From Pagrus major (taxonomy: Eukaryota; Chordata; Actinopteri; Spariformes; Sparidae): a stretch of 64,000 nt of DNA. A program made the translations under genes and the position numbers. This document shows, one piece after another, positions 47,901 through 62,980 of this stretch (the first letter of the stretch is position 1; every line of letters begins with the position of its first letter). The stretch is from assembly GCF_040436345.1 (NCBI RefSeq), contig NC_133230.1:24500197-24564196 (forward strand), given 5' to 3'. The notes beneath the pieces were generated by a model. The model ran no database searches, was not told the origin of the DNA, and saw only the letters and a program-made list of their open reading frames with translations.

Positions 47901-50900
47901 AGCAGTTTTACAGCATCATTTCTCACTTGTCACATCTGTCACCAGCCCTGGAAATTCAGCCTCTTCAGGAATGAAACCTCGCATTGCAAGAGTGCCTTCT
48001 GCAAAACTGAGGTCTTCTGTGTCCATGGACTTCATCAGCCCTCAAGGTATAAAAAGAAAAATAAAGTTCTACCAATTCTATTTTATTATTTAGTGCGCCT
48101 TATGTTACGTCTTTGTTTTCTTTGTTTTCAAGGGTTGTCTCATAGAAATGAGCTGTCATATGACGTAGGTGTTGTTGGGCAGAGAGTCACTTACTCCAAC
48201 GGAACTATAAAAACTGAGGAAGAGACGACAGGACCGTCTCCTCCATTGGTCAAACCAGCCCTCCGGGAATCAGTCAGAGCTCTGAAGCCTCCCAAAGGTC
48301 AGTCAGCGGTGATGTCAAACTGGGCAGAGTTTTTTCTTGGAATACTTTATATGCTTCAATAAAATCCTCTTCTTTGATTTTTAGGATCTCAGAGCCACGG
48401 CAGCAGGAACTCACCAGCCACAGATATGCCTGAAGGAGTCATTGGAAGAGGTCGGTTAGCAGGTTTAATATCCACCTCTCTGATAATACATTTAAGTTAT
48501 CTGCATCAGCTATCAAACATCCCCCTCATGCTTCTCAGGTATGTTTGGCAACGGCATGTCCTCAAGCAGTCCAGGAGCCGCCTTGTCACTTGAGCTGGGT
48601 GATTCTGTGGCCAAACCCCCCACCGCTACCTCAGCAGGCATCTACAGCCGTGCTCTGTCTGGCAGTCACAGAGACAGTGATGACAGCCCACGTCCCGATG
48701 AGGTTAAGGTTAGTCACACTTTGTTTAGCAGTGGTAAATCATAGTACATCATACAAAGTTTCGATTTACCCACCTGGTGTGTTTTCTTCCAATGCATGTG
48801 CAGCAGAGGGTGAAGAATGCAAGGTTTGGCCGGGATAAAACACGACTGCAGTGTCTGGATCAGCAAGAGGGGCAGTCCAGTCAAGGGGACCACACGCGAG
48901 AGAACATTCGCCACCGGGTCAGACAGATGCTGTCTGACTCACCCACAGAGGAAAATAGAGCATTAATCATCAAAGGCAAGAGAGAGATCTGTGAACCTTA
49001 ACCAACTGTTTTTTATTTTGCTTAAAGTCTGGCTAGTTTTCACATTGTCTGATTTTTTTCCAAGGACTTAGCTCAAAATAAGTGTTAAATATGACTATAT
49101 ATTGTCTGTCTTTATGTTCCGATATTACACTAGGATTTGATCTTGCTGTAATGTATTTTATTCGTAGGCAGAGTCTTTAATTGTTGCTTCTCTCTTATGT
49201 AGATCTGCATCTGAACGGCAGCACACTGACCTCCACCAAAGCAGACCTTCTCTCTGATGAGTCCCCTATCAGCCCCAACAGCCCTGTCAGCCCACCTGGA
49301 CCTCAAAGCCCCACCAAGTGCTTCACTCCGCCCCACCAGCCGAGCCCCCCCACAGTGCCCCCGAATCCCAAAAACCTGTCCCGTCTCAGAAGGGCCCCTA
49401 GCCTCAGCAGAACCCGACCATCGCTGTCCCACAGCTCAGGTTAGTGATGCAAACACCTGAAAGATTGTCAAGCTCAGTCATATGAACAACTAAAAAATGT
49501 CAATGTATATCTTTGTTATGTTGCCAGTGTCAGACCAACTGAGTGACGATAAGTAGTATCATTGGTCAGTTGGTCTGACACTGGCTTGAAATTAAGCAGT
49601 ATTCCATCGCATTATAAATAGATGAACCAGTGCTTTAACAGGTCTTTGTTTATAGAAAATGTTGGAACATTAATTAGACTATCAGGGCATGGGTGAATAA
49701 GATGTTTGCTTTGGATAATGTGCCACTATGCTTTGTTTTGACAACCTACTGTTAATGCACCGCCACCCACACACGTTGCTTGTTTTCAGACTGATAGAGA
49801 TGTAACATGAGACCCAATCTGTGTGTCTGTGTGTGCTGGGTGGTGTCTGACGGGCCATTTAGATGAGCTGTCCCCTGGTACTATGGGCCACAAGAAAAAC
49901 CTCTCAGAGCCTCCGGAGCTGTGTCCGTTCCCCAAGCCTGACCTGGCACTGACACAGAGCTTTAACCTGCTTAGCTCTGAAGACTGGTGAGAAACACCGA
50001 AAGGCTGCATGTTACAGTATTTCAACTGCACTTCCTGTGTGGAGAATATTTGTGATACATTGTACTCACAACTCAAATCCTACAGATGCTGATAGCATTA
50101 AAAATCCATTTGCAGGTATTGATTAGTACGGACGCCCTAAAGGGCCATGCATTTTATTTCTTCCGTTTTCCCGTGATAACAAGTTAATTTCATTTCTTTT
50201 CTCGAGATCTGGAGTTATTATCTCGAAATAACAACTGCCGTTTTCCCAAGATAACGGGATAATTTTCTCATGATCTCGAGATAACGAAACCTTGTTTTCC
50301 CGAGATAACGATATAATTAATTCGAGATCTCGAGATAATGACTGTGATATGAGAGATGACTGAGATTATGGAGACGCCCGGGACCTCGTAGCTGGTCAGA
50401 TATGTAGTTAACGACGACATCAGGCTCACTTAGATTGCGCAGCCGATATAGCTGAAGCCTTGCTAACCGTCTTTTTAGATTACGCACACTAATGTATATA
50501 TTATCTGTAATAGCAAGGCATAATGCTATTTCAGCCTGTGTCAGGCCTTGATTGTATAATATACTATATAATATACTATATATACTACACTATCATTTTG
50601 TTTTCTCAAGATCTCGAATTTATTATTTCGTTATCTCGAGATCTCAAGAAAATCAGTTGTTATTTCGAGATAATAACTCGAGATCTCGAGAAAACAAATG
50701 AAATTAACTCATTATCACGGGAAAACGGAGGAAATAAAATGTATGAATGCATGGCCCTTTAGGGCTTCCATAGATTAGCTATGAAATACATTAATACAAA
50801 ACATTAAATCACAGTCATTACAAATATTGTGATAATTGTGGGGTAACAAAGTCCTTTGCAATACATTTATATAGCTTTGTAAATATACACAGCCATCATA

Positions 50901-53900
50901 CGTCATAGGAACTGTGACTCTTTTTTCCTCAGGGAGAAGAAGATAGAGGGTCTGACGTTCCTGCGCAGTCTGGCTCACTACCATTCAGACACACTCCAGG
51001 GCCGCCTGCATGATGTCTGCATGTCTCTTATTCAAGAGGTAGTTATTTGTTGTTTAACACTCCCAAATCATTTTGACATTATCTTGCTCGTTAATCCATC
51101 TAAACTTGATTTTTATATTGATATCTGATGTCATCAGATGGACACTTTTTTGATATGATAATAATTAATCTTATATTGTAATATTTACTGCTGTTTTCTG
51201 TTATTCAATGCTCGAATGATCCTGTTTCCTGTGAGGTAATAATAATGTCCGTCTTATTTAGGTGAAGAACCTGCGGTCAGGTGTGTCCAGGATTGCAGTG
51301 TGTACGCTGGGGGACCTGTACACCCACCTGCAGAAGGCGATGGACCAGGAGCTGGAGGGGACAGTTAAAGCTTTACTGCAGAAGGCCGGGGAGAGCAACG
51401 CGTTCATCAGGCAGGATGTGGATGCAGCACTGGACTGCATGGTGCAGCACTGCACACCTATTCGTAGCATCGGCGCTTTACTCTCTGGAGGACTCAGGTC
51501 AGTATGTATGTCTACATACACACACACACACACAGTGAAGTGCTGTTTCACCATTTACAATTTTCTGGGGTACTTTTGCACTACTCTCAACACCAAATCT
51601 TTTAAAAAATGTAATCTTGGATTGCTGAATTGGTCTTCCCTTTTCTTATAGTCATCTCAACGCAGTGGTAAGAAAATGCACTGCTCAACATCTGGCTAAT
51701 CTGGTGGAGAAGGTCGGTGCTGTCCGTCTTCTGTCTGGAGGTAAAGATCTCACCGACAGAATCTTACCTGCCGTCACCAAACTTGCACAAGACTCCTCAC
51801 AGGAAGCCAGGTATGTAGAGATGTTTTTTTCTGTTGTTGCTGCTTGTGTTTTCACTTAGGTCTTTCACAAGTTGGAGCCACTGTACCTCATTCATGTTTG
51901 GACGCACAGATTTGATTTTAATTTTTTGGTTTGCACAAATTCATTGATATTTTCTGTTTGTTTGTACGAAAAAGAAACAGATTGGTTGGGTCTAATAGTT
52001 GATTCACAGATAATCCCTGTCATGGTTTTCTGGAAAATTTAGCCCATTAAAAAGCAGATCAAACACCACTGATACTGAGAAAATACAAAATATAAGAATT
52101 TCCAAAGGATTTGGTGTTTTCAACATGTTCTTACTGATTAGCACATGCCATGAAATCCACTGAGTGATCAGAAACATGGACCACCATTTTTAATGCTTGT
52201 GGTTGTCTTTTAGATTGAAGTACTTGCTACATGTACATAAACACGAATTAAAAAAAAAGAGAAACCATTTACAAAATAATGCAGCACAATACTGCAGTAT
52301 ATTTCAACATACAGTATTATATATGCCTACATTCTGGTTGATGTATGATTTACTATCAAATATCTACTGCTTATTGTGGTGATGTATGTTTTATAATATA
52401 TATTTATAATTATTTATTTTGTAGGTTTCTCTATTTACCTGTACTTATTTCTGTCTTTATGCTGCTGTAGTACCTGATTTTCTGATCTGGGATCACTAAA
52501 GGATTATCATCTCTTGTTCATTTGAAAGATATCTAAAATGAAACAAAAGTAGCGTTCCAGCTTGTTGATATATGGACAAGACATCTGTAAGAGCAAAGAT
52601 CACCGCTGAGAGTTTTGTGATCTGTACAAGACAGACAGTGTGCCTTAGTGCCTGAGTTCTTACTGTTATACTGCTTCAACCCTCAGGTACTTTGGCCGTC
52701 GAATGCTGCTGTCCCTGTCATCCCACCCTGACTTTGACAAGATCCTGGAGAAGTATATCCCCACCAAAGACCTGCCGACTGTCAGAGACACTGTCTTCAC
52801 TCTCAAGACAAAGGTACAGTGTTTCCTTCTAGTATGCATTTATAATTGCTGTTTTTGCTCAAGATCATACTGTCATCTTACTTGGAGATTGTTTGGGTGG
52901 TTTTTAAGGGTCTTGGGGAGATGCCCCAGGACACACAATCAGCCAGGGGTAGACGCTCCCTCCCAGGCAGTGGTACAGTCAGAGCTTCATCTCTCACCAG
53001 GGAGCCACTCAATCAGACTAACAGGTGGCTTACACAAACTGCATAATACATGTGGAAAGTGTGTTTTTCATACTTAACTCACAGGTTTATAAACCATTTA
53101 ATGTGTTGTATCATCTACAGGGAGTCTAATAGCCATTACAGCTGTAGATCTCAGACACAGAGTATTGCAGACAAGAACGAGTACATCAAGCAGATCTCAG
53201 GTCTGCTGGGTTCAAAGGACTTCAAAGAAAGGATCAAGGGAATCGACCAGCTCACAGCCGACTGCCAGCACAACCCCAACATAGTCATCAATAGTATTTT
53301 CCCGGTTTGTGCTGTTTTTTCTTTGTTCTTTTTTCAAATCCTATCAATATTTCTTCATGTGCTTTGTCATTGCACCATAATACAGTTCTGTTTCATTGTA
53401 AAAACTGTTTCACCTTTTGTTCTTCTCCCCTCGGTTCCCTTCTTTTAGGTGTTTGATGCCTTCAAGGCCAGGCTGCAGGAGTCCAACAGCAAAGTGAACC
53501 TGTATGCCCTTGAGTCTCTACAGAAAATCATTCACTTGTTGAAAGACAACCTGTCGCAAGTGGTTAACAATCTGGTCCCGGCAATCGTTGACAATCACCT
53601 CAACTCCAAGAACAACGCTATCTACTCTGCTGCTATTGGAGCTATTGATTCACTTATTTCAAATCTTGGTACTAATTTCTGGCTTTTAAATTTTTCAGCT
53701 TGAAGTGAAATAAGTCTAATTGGAGAGTTGTCTTTGTTTGACTTTATTTTCTTTGCTTCCATGACAGATAACATACTTCTTCTTCAGCCATTCTGCAACA
53801 AGGCTCAGTTTTTAAATGGCAAAGCAAAGGTGGATCTTATCGAAAAGGTTGCAGGTATGTTTGTTGTAATAACTGAACAGTGCAGTAGGGTTTTAGCCTT

Positions 53901-54243
53901 AGCTCTCAAATTGATTAGTATGTGGGACCACCTTTTTCTTCTCACTTTCTCCCCAGATCTTGTGACACAGCTCTATCCTCGCAAGCCCCAGATGGTGGAA
54001 CAGAAAGTGCTGCCCTTGCTGTGGCATCTCCTGGGCACCTCCACCCACAGCGGTACCATCCATGGCCGGGGCGGCAACGTGAGGGGTGCTACCGCCAACC
54101 TGTGCCAAGCCCTTTACGCCCAGATGGGGCCCAGCCTGATCGACTGCGCTGCTTCCCAGCCTGCCAATGTCCATAAAGATTTAAATGAGATCCTAAGGAC
54201 TAAATCCAAACACATACAAAACGCTGGAAGAGAAGAACATTAA
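41995..54243 (+). CDS. togaram1: TOG array regulator of axonemal microtubules 1 (crescerin-1), apparently without TOG1
   Basis: Coding exons 41995-43029, 45176-45242, 46155-46283, 46483-46746, 46857-47137, 47386-47615, 47946-48046, 48133-48297, 48385-48450, 48539-48708, 48804-48975, 49203-49439, 49863-49986, 50933-51038, 51262-51497, 51652-51810, 52687-52813, 52909-53024, 53121-53304, 53449-53668, 53768-53854 and 53957-54243. They are in phase and sum to 1520 residues (human 1720). Residues 1-220 form a TOG domain equal to human TOG2 (LDDSNFKVLYGTL, KHKNSRVREDV). A Ser/Pro-rich linker with the conserved SLRSLRNSAAKKRAK follows, then TOG3 (about 1010-1260; DWEKKIEGLTFLRSL, DQELEGTVKALLQKAGESN) and TOG4 (about 1275-1510; NSKVNLYALESL, KAQFLNGKAK). 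TOG arrays bind tubulin; human TOGARAM1 acts in ciliary axonemes and is a Joubert syndrome gene. The start is the first in-frame ATG after a stop at 41914. One intron (48976-49202) is GC-AG. Confidence 0.92.
43030..45175 (+). other. togaram1: Large togaram1 intron with repeat debris
   Basis: Between the TOG2 exon and the next coding exon. A stretch at about 43960-44240, with GCTGCAATTTTTTGATAAAGG-like text and ATCGTGCAGCCCTAG, looks like an old fish MITE. No exon was found. Confidence 0.4.
49523..49585. other. 63-nt near-perfect hairpin in a togaram1 intron
   Basis: GCCAGTGTCAGACCAACTGA (49523-49542) is the exact reverse complement of the 20 nt at 49566-49585. Beyond a stretch of five mixed or wobble positions, GATA pairs with TATC around an AGTAG loop. 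The fold is a stem of about 29 positions with a 5-nt loop. It may be a pre-miRNA-like hairpin or a tiny fold-back insertion. Transcription as part of the togaram1 intron is expected. Confidence 0.6.
50127..50772. mobile_element. 646-bp long-TIR MITE rich in CTCGAGAT palindromes
   Basis: Terminal repeats read TACGGACGCCCTAAAGGGCC (left) and TATGGAAGCCCTAAAGGGCC (right, reversed), and pair for about 100 bp into the element. A direct GATTAG flanks both sides (50121-50126 and 50773-50778), a likely 6-bp target duplication. The arms are packed with TCTCGAGATAA-type units. There is no coding capacity. It inserted in the togaram1 intron before the exon at 50933. Confidence 0.85.
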
Positions 54244-54305
54244 CACTGACCTTACTTGAAGACAGAGATGTTCTACATTTCTTATAGTGCCTGCACTTTT
54301 ATATC

Positions 54306-54311
54306 AATAAA
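54306..54311 (+). terminator. togaram1: Proximal poly(A) signal of togaram1
   Basis: AATAAA 63 nt after the TAA at 54241-54243. Confidence 0.6.
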
Positions 54312-55170
54312 GAGAAAGTCCTTGAGAATTAGGAGCTCTTATTCTTATCTCAGTGAGATTTCCTCTGATACAGAAGCATGGACAGTTCTAACATACTGAC
54401 ATCAGGTCTTACACACACTCAACCTGCTCTCTTTGCACTTTGAAATGGTAGCTCATTATCATGATCGACTTAATGAGTTTTACATTTTACCATCCCATGA
54501 TTGTCATTGCTTTTTTTCATGATCTAAACGTACTGTAGACAAATCAGAGACACTATTGCAGAATGTAAAACTGAAATGCACAAAAAGACGAGGAAGAAGA
54601 CAGGGACCTGAAAAGTGTATATTTTTGCTGTTTCATCAAATGTGATGTGGCATTTTCAAAATATTTTATGTAGTTGTTTTGAAGATTTGTGAAATGAGAT
54701 TAACATAAATAGTACAAAATACTTTGTACAGCTCAAATGTGTATTTGCACAGTATTAGCTTCACCTGTAATCGTATGCTGTATGATGTTACAGTTTATAA
54801 TTTATCTATTGTGTAATGATTTGAAAGTCCTGTTAATGATGTGCTGAGTTGGTACCGTCTTTTTTTTTTCTTTTTTTTTTGCATGACCAAAATTTACTGG
54901 CAGGATCAAATTGTGTATATTTTTGTAAAGGAGATATATATGTACACTGATGCCTAGATCATGGCTGGGTTTGCACCAGTTCTCCTGGATGAGGACAGCA
55001 TGAAAGGAAAAGCCGTGAGCTTTACTCCAGCAGTTGCCTGAGAAATAGTGAAGACCCAGATCTGATTGTGTCTCGGTATAGTGCCAGTCTTCAAGTAGCC
55101 TTTTAACTCATCTATTGTTAAATTATATTAAACTTGTTTGTGAACAAGAGCAAAGACAGATTGATATATG

Positions 55171-55176
55171 AATAAA
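55171..55176 (+). terminator. togaram1: Distal poly(A) signal of togaram1
   Basis: AATAAA about 0.93 kb after the stop, followed by a T-rich stretch. It is compatible with a longer alternative 3' UTR. Confidence 0.45.
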
Positions 55177-55339
55177 GTGTTTTATTTCTGTAAAACTTAC
55201 TTCCAGGTGTCTCATTCAATGGGATTGGAAGTGGGGAGAGGGGACCAGTTACATTTTACTGCTTTTCAAAATAAAAGGTGACTTAATTTTCATCCAAGAA
55301 ACACAGATTTGACCTTCAAGTTACCTCATTTACCTTTAT

Positions 55340-57143
55340 TAATGGGTACAGCTACTGAACACACATGAGAGTCTTCACAAGTTTTATGTTTTGACTAATT
55401 CATGGAAAGTTGAAAGAAAATAGCTGACAGAGAAGGAGAGCGATAGACAAAATTAATTTGTAACTAATTTGATTATTATGTTAAAAATCCCAAATTCTCA
55501 TTTTTTCCAGCATCACACGTTTTCTATCACTGTAAACTGAATTATCTTTGGGTTTAGGACTGTCGGTCAGACAAAACAAGACATTTGAAGACATTACCTT
55601 GGACTCATAATATTTTTCAATATTTTTGGATGTTTTATAGCCTTAACGATAAATTGATGAATAGAAAATAATCTGTAGATTAAATGGGTAGAAAGTGAAA
55701 ATAACCCTTAGTTGCAGCCCTACTGTGAAGGATCTAATGACAAATATGTTATGTCACTGTAGAAGGCCTTAGAAAAGAGGTAGGCTTAGCAAGCAGTACA
55801 AAGTCTTATATTACATTTTGAACGCCTCAATGCTTTGACAGGCTTTGATGTTTCAGACTGATCACTAATACCACTTTCATTGGCTTGTCGGGGATTAAAT
55901 ATCATGGCCAAGGTGCACTGCTGCCAAAATTGGAATGAAATACAAGGCAAATCATATCATCATCACTAGGAAAGTAGCTGCCATTTTGAAATTGACCTTT
56001 ACAGAGACTTATGCCAGCTGCATTACTCTGTGGTTGTGCTGGACAGAATCCCGTTGACCTACATGGTACAGTAGATTTTACAGCATTTCTTTAGTAGCAG
56101 GGTGGCGTAGCATGGAGGGATGCTGCTACTGGCCCCTCAGTCACAAAAACAGAGCCTCAAGGCGATCCTATTAAAGCACTGGCAAAATCGGCCCTAATCA
56201 AGTTATTTTAAACCGACAGCGTCAATAGATACAGTAGCTGAACTGCACATATAAACCATTTTATATGTAAGTTAATCAAACATACAGTTAGGTCTCCTCA
56301 CGTAGTCCCTTTAAAATGTACAGTTATAATAAAGGTTCTCCCTGCTTGCTGTTTTCCAGTATTAAATTTGAACAACAGAGATATAAAAAATGAGGGAGCA
56401 TATTCAGAATAATAGCAAAAGTGAAATCTCCCTTTAAAGTTCTGAGTTAACCACAGTGGTGTTGTCGACAAGGGCCAAATATGTTTGCTACTTAAGTATG
56501 GCTCACTTTCTAATCTTCGCTAGCACAGACAAATACCTTATGAAATTATGCAAAAGACAAGGCCTAATATGATGTGATACAAATTCTTACTGTCATGAAA
56601 TGTGCTTTTTGTGACAGAAGAAAATAGAGGATGAAAGAGTTCACCTGGTTTCAGTTATTTGTTATCAAATGATGTAACTAATAACTGCAGCCAAGTTAGC
56701 TGATGCCAAGAGCATGCTGATAACTTTGAAACGTTTCCTCAAACACAACTGTTCAGTCATTTCTTGTGCCATGAATGAGGGCTTTATGATTTCAGTGGAG
56801 AGTTCATTTAATGCTCTGCTGCTTTGAGTCACTGTATTGTTCCCTCGGCTTCGCATGCCGAATGGAAAAAAAAAAAAATAGCCCCTCCTCCTGTGGATCT
56901 TTCCATCCTGTTACTAAGGCAGCTGGATCAATGCCCTGGCAACCTGGTGGTTAGATGTTGGGAGAAGATGAGTGTGTGGTCGCCGTCCTCCGCACCTCAC
57001 TTCGTCAGGGACCAGATGTCTTGGCCAGGTCCTGGTTCTCAGCCAAGTGGAGCTTTTGTCTGAACGCGGACACATTAAGGATTCACACAGCTGAAGAACA
57101 GATCATTTAAATCCAGTGCTGGGTGATGCCCATACATAAACAG
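55340..57143. other. Convergent intergenic region, nothing coding seen
   Basis: Lies between the 3' ends of togaram1 and ccdc28b. A minus-strand AATAAA at 55335-55340 is the first for ccdc28b and would imply a 1.8-kb 3' UTR. Around 55560-55725 is an old dispersed repeat ending TTAGTTGCAGCCCTA. The frame at 56824-57063 has no support. Confidence 0.4.
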
Positions 57144-60311
<3,168 letters not shown>

Positions 60312-60317
60312 TATTAC

Positions 60318-60362
60318 TTATTTAAGTGGAGCTCTCCGGGGGGTGAGACGAGGGGGGCTCAT
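60318..60362 (-). promoter_or_regulatory. ccdc28b: Upstream ORF in the ccdc28b leader
   Basis: In the same exon as the main start, an ATG at 60362 opens 14 codons and stops at TAA 60320-60318, six bases before the main ATG. Its context is weak (T at -3), so it may tune rather than block translation. The exon acceptor (60375) lies just upstream, so the uORF is in any mRNA using this exon. Confidence 0.55.
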
Positions 60363-61491
60363 GTACAGGATGTCCTGAAACAACAAAGGTAGGAAGTTTG
60401 AAAACCTGCAGCCTTCTCCTCCCTGAGGAGAGGGCTCTGTGGAGGATCCTCCTGACTGTGCCAAAAGTAATGCTGCAGCGCAGGATTCACCACCCTGCGA
60501 GAAAAACAAGCATTCACTGTGGCTTCATTAGTTTTACAGCATCACCAATATATCTGTCACTTAAAAATCTAAGTCAGCGGTGTTAGTGGAAAGTGGGAGT
60601 TTACCACTAATCTGCCTACAGAAATAGGGTTTCATTAAGTTTTTAATAGAAAGCAATTCCCTGGCTTTTTTTCTTCATAATGCTTCCCTGGTGTAATATT
60701 GGGAGTGAAAGAGCAGCCTAGAGAGATATTTTTAGACCACAGTCAATGTGGAAAGACCTTGTGCGAATATGTGTGAACTGATAGGGTGCATTACTGGTCT
60801 TAGGACATCTTCCAACCTTTGTTTTTATCTTTAAGTCCACTGGAATGGATTGATTGAAATGCTGCACCAAGATGCAGTGGAGCAAACTGTGTGTTATGTT
60901 ACGCAAATGGAGCTGATGTGGGCTACAGAGCTTTCAGACAAATGGCTTAAAGAGGGAAATCATCAGTGAGTAGGGTGGTGGAGTTAAATTCAACAGAAAA
61001 GAAAAGTCCTGCAATAAATCCAAATATTCTCATAAATATTAAAGGTGGTATTACAGGACTTGTTTCCAGCGCGCTGCCCACTTACATATGTGGGGTTTTA
61101 CGTTAAGCTCGGTGTCCAACTATCACAGCAGCAGAGTGGCCCTTTATTATTACATTAACAGACCCGGAGAGTGCATTAACGTCTTTAAGATCTGGGCACT
61201 GGGCCTAGAATAACGCTTTATCCCATTACAATGGATGGAGTCACTGTTATAATGTTATCTCCTCAGCGCTGCGCCAGCCTCCGCTCAAAGTACAATCCAA
61301 AGATGGCCACTACAGAAATACACAACGGCAACTTTATACGCTGTAACCCCTCTTTACTTGGATGATAGCAATACTGTGGAAAAGCCCGACCCGAGAGCAG
61401 GACGAATGCAGCAGTTTGTCTCGCCTTCGTGTTGAATTCAGTGTTAGAGAAAACAGGTTTGTCGTCTGCGAGTGACACAAATAAGACTTAC

Positions 61492-61600
61492 CGAATCAAT
61501 AACGCACCAGAGAGCAGAGCGGCTGTTCGCGGCGTCACATCTTCTCCTCCCGCCGTGTGAAACCTTCACGCACACTTGATGTGGATGTATAAGAGTATAT
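61492..61600 (-). promoter_or_regulatory. ccdc28b: Probable non-coding first exon and promoter of ccdc28b
   Basis: GC-rich sequence ends in a strong donor (ATTCG/GTAAGTC, boundary 61492) that could join to the acceptor at 60375. It includes an ATG directly followed by TGA (61540-61535). CpG-rich sequence continues to about 61740. Confidence 0.5.
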
Positions 61601-61741
61601 GTCGGTTTATTCCCGCAGCACCGCTGTGGGTTTGTGCTGAAATGTAGCGCGCGGCATCGATGCGCTCGGCTCGTGCGACGCTGTCGTCTTTATTATCCTT
61701 CTTAAAGGGCCAGTCCGCCCCGCTGTGCGCCCTGCAGGTTG

Positions 61742-62862
61742 CTGTTTGTTTACCCTGCGGCACATGAGCACACAACAGGATGCTGTCCACTGCTGGTCAC
61801 TGGTCAAGCTCCTGATCGCGTTCTGCATATGCCCATACTTTATATCCCTGCTATAGTCTGGAGGGTTTGTATATACACAGTACTCAGGACCTGCAGGTAC
61901 TGCAAACAGACCACACGGGGTCGCCAATGTTCCCAATTTATCCCTACCATCCTCACCCCTTTCACTGACACGTTGAAAGGTGACAGAGCTGCAACAATTA
62001 GTCAGTTAATCAATCAGCAGATCAGAAGGATATTCATCAGCAACTATCATGATAATAATTTAATTGTTTCAGTCATTTGCTGCTTTTGTTTGTCATTTAT
62101 GACAGTAAATGAAGAGTCTTTTTTGGACTGTTGGCTGGATGAAAGAAGCAGGTACTGTACCTAAGTACAATTTTACGGTATTTGTACTTTACTGAAGTAT
62201 TTCCATTTTCCTCCACATCACACTTCAGTGTCAAATATTGTATTTTTACACCACTATAGTTATTTGGTAGCTGTAGTTAGTTTATATATTGCATGCATCA
62301 GAGCCAAAACGGCACATTTTAAATAAATGTATTGTGTCTGCAATCAGATAGAAAATAACACTGATTCTGATACTCTGTTAATGGGCCAGGTCAATAATCA
62401 GTCCACCCACATGATGCAATATATGTGCACGTAAATATGTGTACAATTTACTTGTATTTTGACCCACTGCCACTTTACTGGCTTTCTTCTCAATTTAAAG
62501 TGGATTTTACATACATTTTGGATTTGTCCTTTCTGATGATTGCTTCTGTTTTCTGATATGCACTCCTACCTTGCACAACAATTTCTTCTTTGATAAATAA
62601 AGTTCTATCATCATATCTCATAATGGGAAAAAAAACATTAAATATTCTTTTTCAGCAATTCAACAGCATTAAAAGTTCACAACAATGACTCTTAATTAGT
62701 GCATGTCGTCAACTGGAAATTACATCTATTTGCCTCTAATTAATTCTAATTGCACATTTCATTTTTAAAAACACAGAGGCCTCTTGTGGTCAGAATGTAA
62801 AACACATTTCAGAACCAAATAAAACAAAAGCAAATCTTTAAAGTAATACAAAAATATGTCTT
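61742..62862. other. Intergenic region with old repeats
   Basis: GCTGCAACAATTAGTCAGTTAATC at about 61988 is the start of a ubiquitous teleost MITE. TTGATAAATAAAGTTCTATCATC at about 62590-62615 resembles a LINE 3' tail. No exon is recognised. Confidence 0.4.
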
Positions 62863-62868
62863 TTTATT
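62863..62868 (-). terminator. tmem39b: Poly(A) signal of tmem39b
   Basis: AATAAA on the minus strand, about 115 nt beyond the TAG at 62983-62981. Confidence 0.6.
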
Positions 62869-62980
62869 ATGGCAGATCAGAACAAAAACGTGACACAAAA
62901 TGCAGTTTGTAGAAAAAATACAGAGCTCTTAGGCATGTTTGTGTTGTTCCAAACTGAATGCGACCGATAATAACTTAAGT

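Noticed and set aside
60961-61478. Frames between ccdc28b exons and its promoter
   Set aside because: They lie in the 5' UTR intron of ccdc28b and show no recognisable motif.
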